Below are positions 28,201 to 34,714 of a stretch of DNA of 44,913 nucleotides, piece after piece; positions within the stretch are counted from its first letter, which is position 1; each line of letters opens with the position of its first letter. The stretch spans positions 1 to 44,913 of IMG/VR virus record IMGVR_UViG_3300037586_001820, one strand, 5' to 3'. This DNA is from a virus. A program made the position numbers and the translations under genes. Below the pieces are notes generated by a model. The model made no database searches. It was not told the DNA's origin and saw nothing but the letters and a program-made list of their open reading frames with translations.

Positions 28201-31200
28201 TGTGCTGCATACATTCGACCTTGATATCCAGTATGTCCTAATGCATTTCCTGCATTACCAAGAAATGGGGCTCCACCCACAAGAGTCATTAAAGTATGTG
28301 TTCTATCATATATATATCTACCATCTGAATAAAACATTAAATCTCCCGCTGCAAAAGTATGTCCTCCAATAGTTTGAGCTTCTTGAATACAATGCACCAT
28401 ACTTTGTCTAAACGTATAATTAGTAGGTCCTGCATTATATAAAGTCATATCTGATTGACCACTATAATCTGGCATAGGAGTACCAGTTCTAAAATCAATT
28501 CCTAAATGATCTCCATAAAACCATTGTATACCATGTATAGAATTTGCACTATCACATACACGCCAACAACCTGCTCTTCCTGCTAATGTAACAACATCAG
28601 TTCCAATAACAAGTCCTTGAGCTCCAGTTACTGTAAGAGTTTGAGTTGTATCATCACATCTCTCTAATAATGCACAAAGAGGAGGACAAGGAGCAGTTCC
28701 TGCAGAAGCTTCACATGTAATACAATCACCAAAATTACCACTTCCAACTGTAGCTGTATTAATTGCAGTAATATCAATAGCTGGAATATAATTATTACAT
28801 AAAGGACCTCCAGGATCTGCAGATACAGTCCAACATCCGCTATATATAGTAGCTCCTATTGTTATATCTGCTTCAACAACAGATCCTATATCTGCTACTG
28901 TAATACCACTTACAACATCTACAATTTGATTTGCGACGTATGAAGGACCACAACAATGCTCTACTTGCACACATGTTCTACCTGAAAGATTACAAGCAGT
29001 ACAATCTGCAAAAGGTAAAATAAGAACAGCTATAGGATACACTAAATTAGTAGGTCCTAACATTGAATCTACTAGCCAACAATCTGTATATGGAATTCCT
29101 CCAATATTTAGAGTTAGTCCATTAACTGCTCCTATATATGGCCAAAGAGTTGGAGAAGTATGATAATCTACATAAACAATATTTGTAGCATCCGTACAAT
29201 CAATTAATTTTAAATAAAAATGACAATCACTACATAAGGACGCACTACTAAGAATACTTACTGTAGCTTCACCTCCAGCAGGACCCGTAGGATTAACTGA
29301 AACTTCTCTGCAGAAATTCTCTCCTGTTAATCGTACAACCATTCCTACATAACCTCCAATTCCTGGAGTTCCACTTGGTGTTGCTGTATCATCAGTATAC
29401 AGAATATCAGCAGGATTAAGACAATTTACTAATTGATAATAAAGTACTGGAAGTGCTATACAATCTGAACAAGTACCAAAAGTAGGCAAGACTACTGTAA
29501 ATGCTACAGGTGCAAAACAATTTACAGAATGTTCTACCTCATAACATTGTCCAGTAGCATTCTGTACTATTAATCCTATATAAGCACTTAAATTACTTTG
29601 GCTATAAGTAACAGCACTTGTTGTACAGTCTGTTAATTTATAACAACAAACATCAGGAGCTCCGGTATAACATAATGTACAACTAGCATAAGAAACAAGT
29701 GTATGAGCAATAGGAGTTGGCCACATAGCACATGTATCTCTATAAGCTAATCCTGATGCTGTTCTATTTTCCCAATCTGTAGTTCCAGTAGCTGGATTTA
29801 TTAAATATAAAGGACCTGTTACAAGAGTACCTGCTAAACTACAAGTATATAATTTTATATGGTTTACAAGAGGATTCGAAGTTGGTTCATTAACAAGAAT
29901 CTGTAAAGTAGTAGTTAAATCTTTTTTATTCTCAATACCTATTACAACATCAGTTGCATTTAAGGATAAAGTAATAGTTAAATCAAATGGGCCTGAAATG
30001 ACTGTATGAAGAGCAGAATCAATTTCATAAAGAGAATTACCTCCTCCAGTACCAGCAGCACCACCTATTATAAAATAATCCATAGTTGTATGATGAACTG
30101 TTAAATCAGCATCTCCCGCATCTATCGTCGGATCAGTCCAAGTAGTCACAGGAGTTATTGTACCTGCTAGATCTATAGTTACTATTTGCCATGTAGTTAG
30201 TCCTGCTAGAAATTCAGCAGAAACTAATCGGTTCTGCATATCAAAATCCATTGATGTTGAAACTGTTGTCCCTCCAATATAAAGAAAATTAGAAGGTCCA
30301 TATGGATTAGACCATCCTAACATAGATCCATCAGATTGAACCATATTCCCATGTTTATCAAACGCTAAATCTACATTAACTCCTGGAATCATACCTTGAC
30401 TTACCACAGTACATACACCTGTACTTTCATCTATTCGATATGCATTTCCTGTTCCTACACTCATAAATAATGCTGGATCATTATCAAATACCGTAGTACA
30501 TTTATTACTAGTTGTTTGTTCATGATAAACATCTCCTGCTACTAAAGTCAAATCACTATCGACTCCAACAACCTCCAAAGGAGCATATCCTGATTCATAA
30601 CTACAACAAGTAATTAATAATTTACAGTCTATAGTTGGCAAACAATTTTTACAATCATCATAAGAAGCAACAAAATCTAAAGAAGTACATAAATCAGCCC
30701 ACTCCGGCCCCCAGCTGTACGACCAGTCCACACATTCAAAACATCCCATTAGTTGAAGAACTGTTGGAGGAGGTCCTCCTAAATCAGATTCCCACGTCCA
30801 TACACTATTAGATGAACATAAAGTATCTATAGGAGCCCAATCCGTTGAAGTTACTTTCAAAGGAACTTGCCAAGCAGCCATATCAAGTACTCCAACACTT
30901 TTTACATCTATCGCAATAGGAAGTCCACTTGATAAATACGTAAGTAGTTGTGGATTACTAAGTGCGCCTGTAAGCCAATCACAATCATATCTAGTATCTT
31001 TAGTATAAGCATAAAGATACAAAATTCCAGTGGCTGGATCACCGCCTAATTGAAAATCTATTAAATCGTTAGTTTCTCCTACAGCTGCACAAACATCTCC
31101 TTGATCTACCCATACCCCAGCACCACCACCAGCAGGTAGCCAAGGATTCAAATGCCATATATGTTTTCCAGCAATTACTTTTGCTATGGACTGAGCTGGA

Positions 31201-33161
31201 ACTATAAGAACGTCCATTACAACTAATCCTGTAGGAGGATCAGCGGGAGTAAATTTTTCACCTGCTGTTAATCCTGCTCCAGTAGCAACAGTGGCAGCGC
31301 CTGGGAATGCGCTATAATCTATATTTGCTATTGCAAATTGTCCTACTACATTTGTTTCTCCAAGTGCATAATGAGTTGTACACGTGAGAGGACTAAAACC
31401 TCCGGTAGGATTCACTGACCCATCTGTTTTATAAATAGCAAAAGCTCTAAAATCTGCGGTACCACTTCCCCACCAAGCATCAACAGTTATAGCTTGTCCA
31501 ATAGGAGCTGAAATTGCCCAATAATTAAATCTATGTAAACAATAGTTGCCACTACCTGCGTCACAAAAGAATATATGATATCCATTATACGAATCAACTT
31601 TCAGAGAGAGAATACTATTACCTACTCCACATCCAATGCAAGCAGCAGGTGTTATTGAAGTTAGGAGTGTATTTATCGCAAGTGTCCCTGCAGCCATCTC
31701 TATCTCATATATAGTATCATTATCATCACATATAAAAGCTACGGTATTCTCACATGGTTTTACATAGTAAGTATTACCAAGAGTACCTACTCCACATGCA
31801 TTTATATTTGGCAATCCTTTACTAATTGTTCTTGTACCTACCACAGTTATATCTAGATAATTTTCAGTCCACACAGGTATAGTAGCAGTAGGATCATCTA
31901 TATTATCAAGTACACTTATAAAATCACCAGAATAATATTCTGGATAATCTACAGGATAAGCAGAATATGCACCTGCTGAAATAATATAAGGAGGAGCAGT
32001 AATAAACATTCTATCATTAAATGGATCTCTAACCATAGAAAGAATTTGTCTTTTCGTCGCTCCAGTTGCATCATAAAGACTTGTTGATATACTTCCTCCA
32101 GCTCCAAAAGTATTTACTGCATCTATTATATACCAATTAATCTCAATTTTACTATTTAGCACATTAAAATTAGGAACATAAAGATAAGAAGTAGCAGATG
32201 TACCCACTCTATCCCATTCCACATCATATGCTTTTATCCTAGGAGGAACTCCTGCAGCAGCAGGTACAGCACCATAATCCTTAATAGATATAACTGTAGA
32301 ATTGTAATCTGTAAGAATACCTGTTGTTGGATCAAGAGTGTATACACATAGAAGAGCTGAAGTTTGAGGATGTGCTCCTGTCCCTACCTCAGCTTGATAA
32401 ACTGTTGCTACTTTTGTATTATCTCCATTAATTTTTACACAACTATTAAGTTCAGAAGATTCATTAGGATTATTATATGTGGGACCAATAGCTGACCATA
32501 TAGGAATGGCAGCAGGATCTGGACCATTTCCCCAAGTCCCTCCTCCAGCAGCAGTTAGAAGCCAAGTCATCCAGTTTTGAGTAGCAATATGTGCTTGATG
32601 CGAAATTATTCCTACCCCAGTTTCAACACCTAAAGTCTCCATACACCATCCCGTCATTCTATCATCTACACCATTCGCATTACTTTCTAATAGATGGCCT
32701 ATAGCTGGATCTACTTCTCCTAATCCACCATTTCGACTCATATCTACTACGGAAACCGAAATTCCTCCAGTACCTGGTAAATTTGTAAATACCCAAAAAA
32801 CTTCATTATTTAATCCTTGTGCTCCATTTAAAGTAGTTGGTGCTCTTGCTACAAAAACACATTGAGCTTTTAGATTACCTCCAACTCCCAATCCTGTTGG
32901 AGCAGCTGGACATCCTAACATAAGAGCATGAGTTGAATCCCAAATTTGATGTCCATCAGTATAAAAGAGAATATCACCATCATTATATGTGATAGCTCCA
33001 TATGTTCTAGTTCCGCCAGGAGTTGCAGTATTACAAGTAATAACAGCACTACCAGAAGGTGTAAACATACTAGGTGTAGCAGAAAGATTAGCTACAGTAG
33101 GAGTTAAATCATGTCCTACATTATTTCCATATATAAATTTTTGATAATCTCTTGGTTTCAT
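22293..33161 (-). CDS. Giant modular tail adhesin: host-type propellers, Cys repeats, matrixin-like protease, VWA-like domain
   Basis: This 3622-aa protein has the following order: propeller copy 1 (about 5-435, with DGDILFYTDGHQIWDSTHALM minus its last residue as core); a second beta region to about 770; another propeller-like section (about 870-1140); an array of Cys-framed modules (about 1170-1535) with openings such as CYKLTDC, YYQLVNC and YLKLIDC; propeller copy 2 (about 1540-2060, core DLMFYSDGRYIYDRTHTLM); a further CYELTEC module; a matrixin-like domain with HELLHVFGLGH at 2374-2384; more Cys modules (to about 2930); a tight Cys-rich repeat zone (about 2935-3157); and a VWA-like end with DMSST from D3216. 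No signal peptide is seen. Position after a tail-collar gene and sheer modularity suggest a receptor-binding and surface-degrading fibre. The fibre role is inferred; the motifs are seen directly. Confidence 0.85.
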   Translation of the reverse strand: MKPRDYQKFIYGNNVGHDLTPTVANLSATPSMFTPSGSAVITCNTATPGGTRTYGAITYNDGDILFYTDGHQIWDSTHALMLGCPAAPTGLGVGGNLKAQCVFVARAPTTLNGAQGLNNEVFWVFTNLPGTGGISVSVVDMSRNGGLGEVDPAIGHLLESNANGVDDRMTGWCMETLGVETGVGIISHQAHIATQNWMTWLLTAAGGGTWGNGPDPAAIPIWSAIGPTYNNPNESSELNSCVKINGDNTKVATVYQAEVGTGAHPQTSALLCVYTLDPTTGILTDYNSTVISIKDYGAVPAAAGVPPRIKAYDVEWDRVGTSATSYLYVPNFNVLNSKIEINWYIIDAVNTFGAGGSISTSLYDATGATKRQILSMVRDPFNDRMFITAPPYIISAGAYSAYPVDYPEYYSGDFISVLDNIDDPTATIPVWTENYLDITVVGTRTISKGLPNINACGVGTLGNTYYVKPCENTVAFICDDNDTIYEIEMAAGTLAINTLLTSITPAACIGCGVGNSILSLKVDSYNGYHIFFCDAGSGNYCLHRFNYWAISAPIGQAITVDAWWGSGTADFRAFAIYKTDGSVNPTGGFSPLTCTTHYALGETNVVGQFAIANIDYSAFPGAATVATGAGLTAGEKFTPADPPTGLVVMDVLIVPAQSIAKVIAGKHIWHLNPWLPAGGGAGVWVDQGDVCAAVGETNDLIDFQLGGDPATGILYLYAYTKDTRYDCDWLTGALSNPQLLTYLSSGLPIAIDVKSVGVLDMAAWQVPLKVTSTDWAPIDTLCSSNSVWTWESDLGGPPPTVLQLMGCFECVDWSYSWGPEWADLCTSLDFVASYDDCKNCLPTIDCKLLITCCSYESGYAPLEVVGVDSDLTLVAGDVYHEQTTSNKCTTVFDNDPALFMSVGTGNAYRIDESTGVCTVVSQGMIPGVNVDLAFDKHGNMVQSDGSMLGWSNPYGPSNFLYIGGTTVSTSMDFDMQNRLVSAEFLAGLTTWQIVTIDLAGTITPVTTWTDPTIDAGDADLTVHHTTMDYFIIGGAAGTGGGNSLYEIDSALHTVISGPFDLTITLSLNATDVVIGIENKKDLTTTLQILVNEPTSNPLVNHIKLYTCSLAGTLVTGPLYLINPATGTTDWENRTASGLAYRDTCAMWPTPIAHTLVSYASCTLCYTGAPDVCCYKLTDCTTSAVTYSQSNLSAYIGLIVQNATGQCYEVEHSVNCFAPVAFTVVLPTFGTCSDCIALPVLYYQLVNCLNPADILYTDDTATPSGTPGIGGYVGMVVRLTGENFCREVSVNPTGPAGGEATVSILSSASLCSDCHFYLKLIDCTDATNIVYVDYHTSPTLWPYIGAVNGLTLNIGGIPYTDCWLVDSMLGPTNLVYPIAVLILPFADCTACNLSGRTCVQVEHCCGPSYVANQIVDVVSGITVADIGSVVEADITIGATIYSGCWTVSADPGGPLCNNYIPAIDITAINTATVGSGNFGDCITCEASAGTAPCPPLCALLERCDDTTQTLTVTGAQGLVIGTDVVTLAGRAGCWRVCDSANSIHGIQWFYGDHLGIDFRTGTPMPDYSGQSDMTLYNAGPTNYTFRQSMVHCIQEAQTIGGHTFAAGDLMFYSDGRYIYDRTHTLMTLVGGAPFLGNAGNALGHTGYQGRMYAAQQCVVIPNEAGAKTGNVWHQYYVIYNTCDNGPISYSIIDMTLNGGAGEVLVASANTVLHTNSCEFMTVTTTSIGASPHWYLYDMAAMTTPTDWANNYVRGVKFSNAGISVPFYALDYGTSSGTPTRTKQERGTGELLVSPCNRYLVVRMYLLTAPNPYGLTSKILKAQVYSRDMTTGICNGPYGWTFGPGSTTGLMYNYILAANWGFSGGNAPDADYCCAFSSSGEMFFTGHGMHSDSARDKNSAYIYKFDIYRIGVDLPSNVFGPTYTSQNMLWFFPDDGSTSGATSGWVESAVTNNPTRCTNGFGDGWCQQSGETGAVMQDFTLSPDGRLFVAYINDQSFPNTAWQKGIGGFALGAENTILVLDHLNDSIVSGNFQAQIPSTNPPNANPYGVGARRMGNWFPFWLNTPCPCDPINITAETVTATVPSCQDPICLSPVADCYELTECDCTAGALYNACAVDNIATMPPNMVTYGKSWTPTCYSNVTHRWTDLKDAVAALGTSLTPGTNQTIAFTYSFIKAGTLLSINANPGPTSILMENGVGGNINGNNDLCASYTKTYPITFAQWQTEMGVVFTELKTTLEGMFNTTCGYGADLTVNFTDLGSEGGGATTLNPVTTQMNVGVSGVYTDSNGCTNIGDIRLAYGPTTPDCGGWAQGAQLGNIAYAWPAMNGDVVSRNGSISTIRSLPWTSVIHFDSNENWRKQLDAVVANSFEIVLIGLHELLHVFGLGHDFFPKSGSPASCHDNPPGSGTGSCGCPCYQMKPGCNPAGCFDMNNDALMGYPTPMSQAFATFAPTGLLGPEGIYERRGLCGVFGNSDPNYGCEDGTCLGCVHMVHYTQDLSVAPYVGGVIEWDPGDAAGLRCWEVDYENPCPVTTFTTPVTFSVGDPNGVCSNCTTGANLCWLIELCQCNTIPGAPAWIWTDVDLTDYCNGTLGNGPYIEIAAYPGVCWKIDCVGGAQGCPASGVVTITIVNTFYDCNDCCSWNTACYDLCPCNNLPSATNNCAAFTQIPFPNIGSFPAFVYYTDPANGIFANPVASYKYYSLSGASGICFDAGLYVYAWTQFQIYDNNTLGPLPGMPTTVYTTWSVALADLIAAPGPSGPYAIAGDDAYDMITNVNFIAADGRLGINGQNCWCTIPCTTVSNNLSTLVGQVVQLTGTPPAPLIANDCYNVQACPDPCGTGGCIPVGAVTYNPPVQHCDDCYSFCHCYKLTDCTDPNHVLHNICPNAAIYNAANNGDIVKVDGRSECWIVECDDIINCTNNICLIAMVTAVYPSCTLCLGGPLVTYICNPAEPNCCETILGSGGYLDCATMHVNVPTCCPTYEYECIGTSPSCSCQAVPAGTGPGFHPTLAACMAAVGTCCSAIPDTYDCILNSSIPSYTCVLNTTGSGTFNNPGTALADCNACVATNCVDCYIESWNCDHTTGACSDPGDGTGTWNSSNGGLLACQNCTGCILDPLCPAQPITYDCQCPGVGCYNPGTGLGQYTGATALADCIAVCACETPEPGTFEGLCVNCFNEIEMKALFEKIADVCDDCNLPYGLTEQETNCDTSCFGNSNIYIVFDMSSTFAGPTTNRLQQLSIFKTDVIVPAFQQIKSEFPSYAGHLYILLGSWNQHLSGTCNDYNGSAMAVPGPTESHEQWLMWAQYPLSGNAGANGAAPNPFTGGTLPNPQRCIFGSTQVDGIGGLPMSCNSPAWDETLHGSLMRQIQILPGDPSYNDGFNQVDPWADTVNGWAPGSSDPYHEFEGGDKDAIVIIFQDESAIGYYEANFISGSVPSPNNWTNPIGVCGAPLWNGAPSTQWYYGLGPGGVLTTLWKTDYTNYMSLHEFGWDVNGVANAAQWDAKPKTMIYAGSDVTPSSSMADARRDFRYHLYQAIGGKEGTVDSLGHISCAHYIPIPLVYGHQCWAVTDSAIPNQYMGTLGGGDPSLTTGYKGGSLSNYGMSFHIPDYVITDLTSEMLYDLWKEYLSDC
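22296..23550 (-). other. VWA-like domain at the C-terminus of the giant adhesin
   Basis: The domain opens NSNIYIVFDMSSTF, where a hydrophobic beta strand leads into D-x-S-x-T (D3216, S3218, T3220), the MIDAS metal-site signature. A helix-rich segment (RLQQLSIFKTDVIVPAFQQI) and a second strand (GHLYILLGSWN) follow. A later AIVIIFQDESA strand with acidic residues fits a further MIDAS loop. It could be a metal-dependent adhesion domain at the tip of the fibre. Confidence 0.65.
23690..24360 (-). repeat. Short Cys/Gly repeat zone, about 40 residues per unit
   Basis: About five units follow the pattern Y-x-C-x(4-8)-C-x-C/x-P-G-x-G-x-G-x-F/Y-x(4-8)-A/L-x-x-C-x-x-C, for example PAGTGPGFHPTLAACMAAVG, NTTGSGTFNNPGTALADC, DPGDGTGTWNSSNGGLLAC and NPGTGLGQYTGATALADC. 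The cysteine framework suggests small disulfide-stabilised or metal-binding knots forming a stalk before the C-terminal VWA-like domain. Confidence 0.7.
24370..25710 (-). repeat. Second array of the Cys-framed module
   Basis: Following the protease domain, modules recur with openings MVHYTQD, CWLIELCQC, CYDLCPC, CYNVQACPDPC and CYKLTDC. They have internal CWEVDYE, CWKIDC and CWIVECD elements and ends such as VCSNC, FYDCNDC, CDDCYSFC and YPSCTLC. Spacing is more irregular than in the first array, with one long insert (about residues 2660-2810). Confidence 0.68.
25826..26834 (-). other. Matrixin-like (metzincin) protease domain inside the giant adhesin
   Basis: Residues about 2110-2445 hold IGDIRLAYGP, SVIHFDSNENWR, the complete zinc site HELLHVFGLGH (H2374, E2375, H2378, H2384) and a downstream NDALMGYPTP consistent with the Met-turn. 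All elements of an active metzincin appear intact, with the matrixin-like GDIR and xIHFDxxExW strands. Boundaries are approximate. Confidence 0.82.
26985..28545 (-). repeat. Propeller domain copy 2 of the giant adhesin
   Basis: The copy starts QWFYGDHLGIDFRTGTP and repeats the same landmarks as copy 1: GDLMFYSDGRYIYDRTHTLM, QQCVVIPNEAG, YYVIYN, YSIIDMTLNGGAGEV, then a conserved SPCNRYLVVRMYLL element and CAFSSSGEMFFTG. It is closer than copy 1 to the Bacteroidota gliding/surface propeller pattern. An internal duplication, or separate acquisition, is implied. Confidence 0.75.
28560..29645 (-). repeat. First array of the Cys-framed ~65-residue module
   Basis: At least five consecutive modules open with a C/Y-x-x-L-x-x-C type signature (CYKLTDC, YYQLVNC, YLKLIDC, CVQVEHC, CALLERC), have an internal G-x-x-x-x-hydrophobic strand and CW/CY-x-V element (CYEVEHS, CREVSV, CWLVDS, CWTVSA, CWRVCD), and mostly end F/Y-x-x-C-x-x-C (FGTCSDC, ASLCSDC, FADCTAC, FGDCITC). 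The pattern is repeated but sequence identity is low. Confidence 0.7.
31857..33149 (-). repeat. Propeller domain copy 1 of the giant adhesin (Bacteroidota surface-protein type)
   Basis: The copy starts with YGNNVGHDL and then has NDGDILFYTDG, IWDSTHALM, QCVFVA, FWVFTN, SVVDMSRNGGLGEV and a later ISHQ element. This chain of landmarks (YGNxxGxDF, LLFYTDGxxVWNxxHxxM, QSxxIxPxP, YYIFT, YSIVDMxxNGGxGxV) is the one found in N-terminal propellers of secreted and gliding-associated Bacteroidota proteins. Boundaries are approximate. Confidence 0.72.
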
Positions 33162-33167
33162 TTTATT

Positions 33168-33833
33168 TTAAATTTCTTGTTTTCTATGGCATTCTAATTT
33201 TACCCAATGCTGATTTTCATGAAACCCAGTATTTACAAGATTTGGATCTGCAACACTAATATAAAATTTTCCTTGACCACTTTGATCTAATCCAGGTCCT
33301 CCTCCCATAAATTGAACTATATCACCCCATCCATATATAAGAGTAGCATCAAAAATAAGACTTCCTCTTGCTTCCCAGGCTTGTTTAACATTACCACATA
33401 CACTCCATCCCATAGGACCTATACCATTTAATCCTCCAACACATGGCATTTGAAATCCAACTGGACTACTGCATACTCCAGTTGGAGGTATTAAAGGATT
33501 AATTCCTTGCCATCTAAAATATAAAAATTCTCCTGGAGCAGCATTTGGTCTTGTAATTACTTTTACTACATCTCCATAATTATAAGTAGTAGTACTATTC
33601 CAATAATTTTCTCCATCATTTACCCATTCTATATGGCAAGTACAAGGAAGTACATCATAACATTCAATCATCTCAATATATGCTCCTAGTAATTTTAAAT
33701 TACATAATTCATCTTTACATTCTTTTCCAGCACGTTGTTTATCAACTAATTCTGCTGCTTTAGTTGCAAAACAACATTTAAACTTATTAAGTCTATATTT
33801 TAAATCTTCTGCTGTTATCTGATCTAATGCCAT
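33168..33833 (-). CDS. Surface/tail protein with Cys-rich helical N-terminus and two CBM5/12-like repeats
   Basis: This 221-aa protein has a helical N-terminus (1-60) with several Cys (C20, C21, C39, C44, C58). Two beta units follow: about 78-145 (WNSTTTYNYGDVVKVI, then FLYFRWQGINP) and about 153-213 (IFDATLIYGWGDIVQF, then KFYISVADPN and HWVKLE). Both follow the Y-x-x-GD-x-V...Y...W layout of chitin-binding-type CBM5/12 repeats, often used by phage fibres to touch carbohydrates. It overlaps the tail-collar gene by one base and is six bases from the giant adhesin, so it is probably part of the same appendage. The carbohydrate role is inferred. Confidence 0.72.
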   Translation of the reverse strand: MALDQITAEDLKYRLNKFKCCFATKAAELVDKQRAGKECKDELCNLKLLGAYIEMIECYDVLPCTCHIEWVNDGENYWNSTTTYNYGDVVKVITRPNAAPGEFLYFRWQGINPLIPPTGVCSSPVGFQMPCVGGLNGIGPMGWSVCGNVKQAWEARGSLIFDATLIYGWGDIVQFMGGGPGLDQSGQGKFYISVADPNLVNTGFHENQHWVKLECHRKQEI

Positions 33834-34702
33834 TACAGTTTAATAATATATGCTAAAGTATAATATTCAGGTAATATAGGAAATGCAACGCCTTGTGGAA
33901 AAGTTAATCCAGCAGCCGTTCCATCGCCTGTATTTCCAGATAATACCGTAGTTACTATATGAGTATGAGTATAAGAATCTGTATTACAACCTCCTCCTAG
34001 TGGGGATCCCATTGTTCTAGTTCCTCCTCTCCCAAATTCAGCATCTCTATATGCACCTACTGATGTACCAGAATCTCTTAACCATACATTATGACAATGA
34101 GTATCTGAAGTAATTGTAGGAACGACTGTAAAACTTCCTATATCATGAGTATGTGCAGGAATATTAGCTAACCCCAAATTTACACTAAGTGCTCCCCCTG
34201 AAGCCATAATACCTCCAAAATTAGGATCACCTGCTAAATAAGAAGCAATAAAACGTCCTCTTAAATCAGGTTGTGAGTTAGTTCCATCGGCTAATTGCCA
34301 GCCAATAGGAATATTAGGTATGGTTCCTGACCACATAACAATTATACCTGAGGGAATAGTTGCTCCTCCATTATTAACTATAGTATCTATAAGATTTCCT
34401 ATATTAAGAACTGTATTACATGGAGTTGGAGTAGGTCCCGTAGTAACAATTATATCTCCAATAGTATTACCATCAGTACCATCAGAGATATACATATCTA
34501 CTAAAGTACAACCATCGGTACCATCGGTACCATTTTGTCCATTTACCCCGTTTACTCCGGGAAGTCCCATTGGCCCAGCAGGGCCTTGGGGTCCTGTATC
34601 TCCTACAGGAATATCACAACTATTAGCTTCTGCACATGTTGTACAGTCGCATGCACATAGTTGAGGATTTAAACATCCATTACTACAATTTTCACATGCC
34701 AT
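33833..34702 (-). CDS. Phage tail-collar fibre protein with collagen-like stalk and Cys-dense N-terminus
   Basis: This 289-aa protein has three parts. Residues 3-29 contain eight Cys (3, 6, 10, 16, 18, 20, 23, 29). Residues 34-64 are ten collagen-type GXY triplets (GDT GPQ GPA GPM GLP and so on). Residues about 115-289 form a phage tail-collar domain: SGIIVMWSGTIPNIPIGWQL, ADGTNSQPDLRGRFI, LANIPAHTHD, a second HTH motif near the end, and FPILPEYYTLAYIIKL. Such proteins are trimeric fibres or collars. The Cys-dense head is unusual and could bind zinc or cross-link the trimer. Its one-base overlap with the next gene (TAATG) supports joint production with the neighbouring adhesion proteins. Confidence 0.88.
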   Translation of the reverse strand: MACENCSNGCLNPQLCACDCTTCAEANSCDIPVGDTGPQGPAGPMGLPGVNGVNGQNGTDGTDGCTLVDMYISDGTDGNTIGDIIVTTGPTPTPCNTVLNIGNLIDTIVNNGGATIPSGIIVMWSGTIPNIPIGWQLADGTNSQPDLRGRFIASYLAGDPNFGGIMASGGALSVNLGLANIPAHTHDIGSFTVVPTITSDTHCHNVWLRDSGTSVGAYRDAEFGRGGTRTMGSPLGGGCNTDSYTHTHIVTTVLSGNTGDGTAAGLTFPQGVAFPILPEYYTLAYIIKL

Positions 34703-34714
34703 TATTTACTCTTT

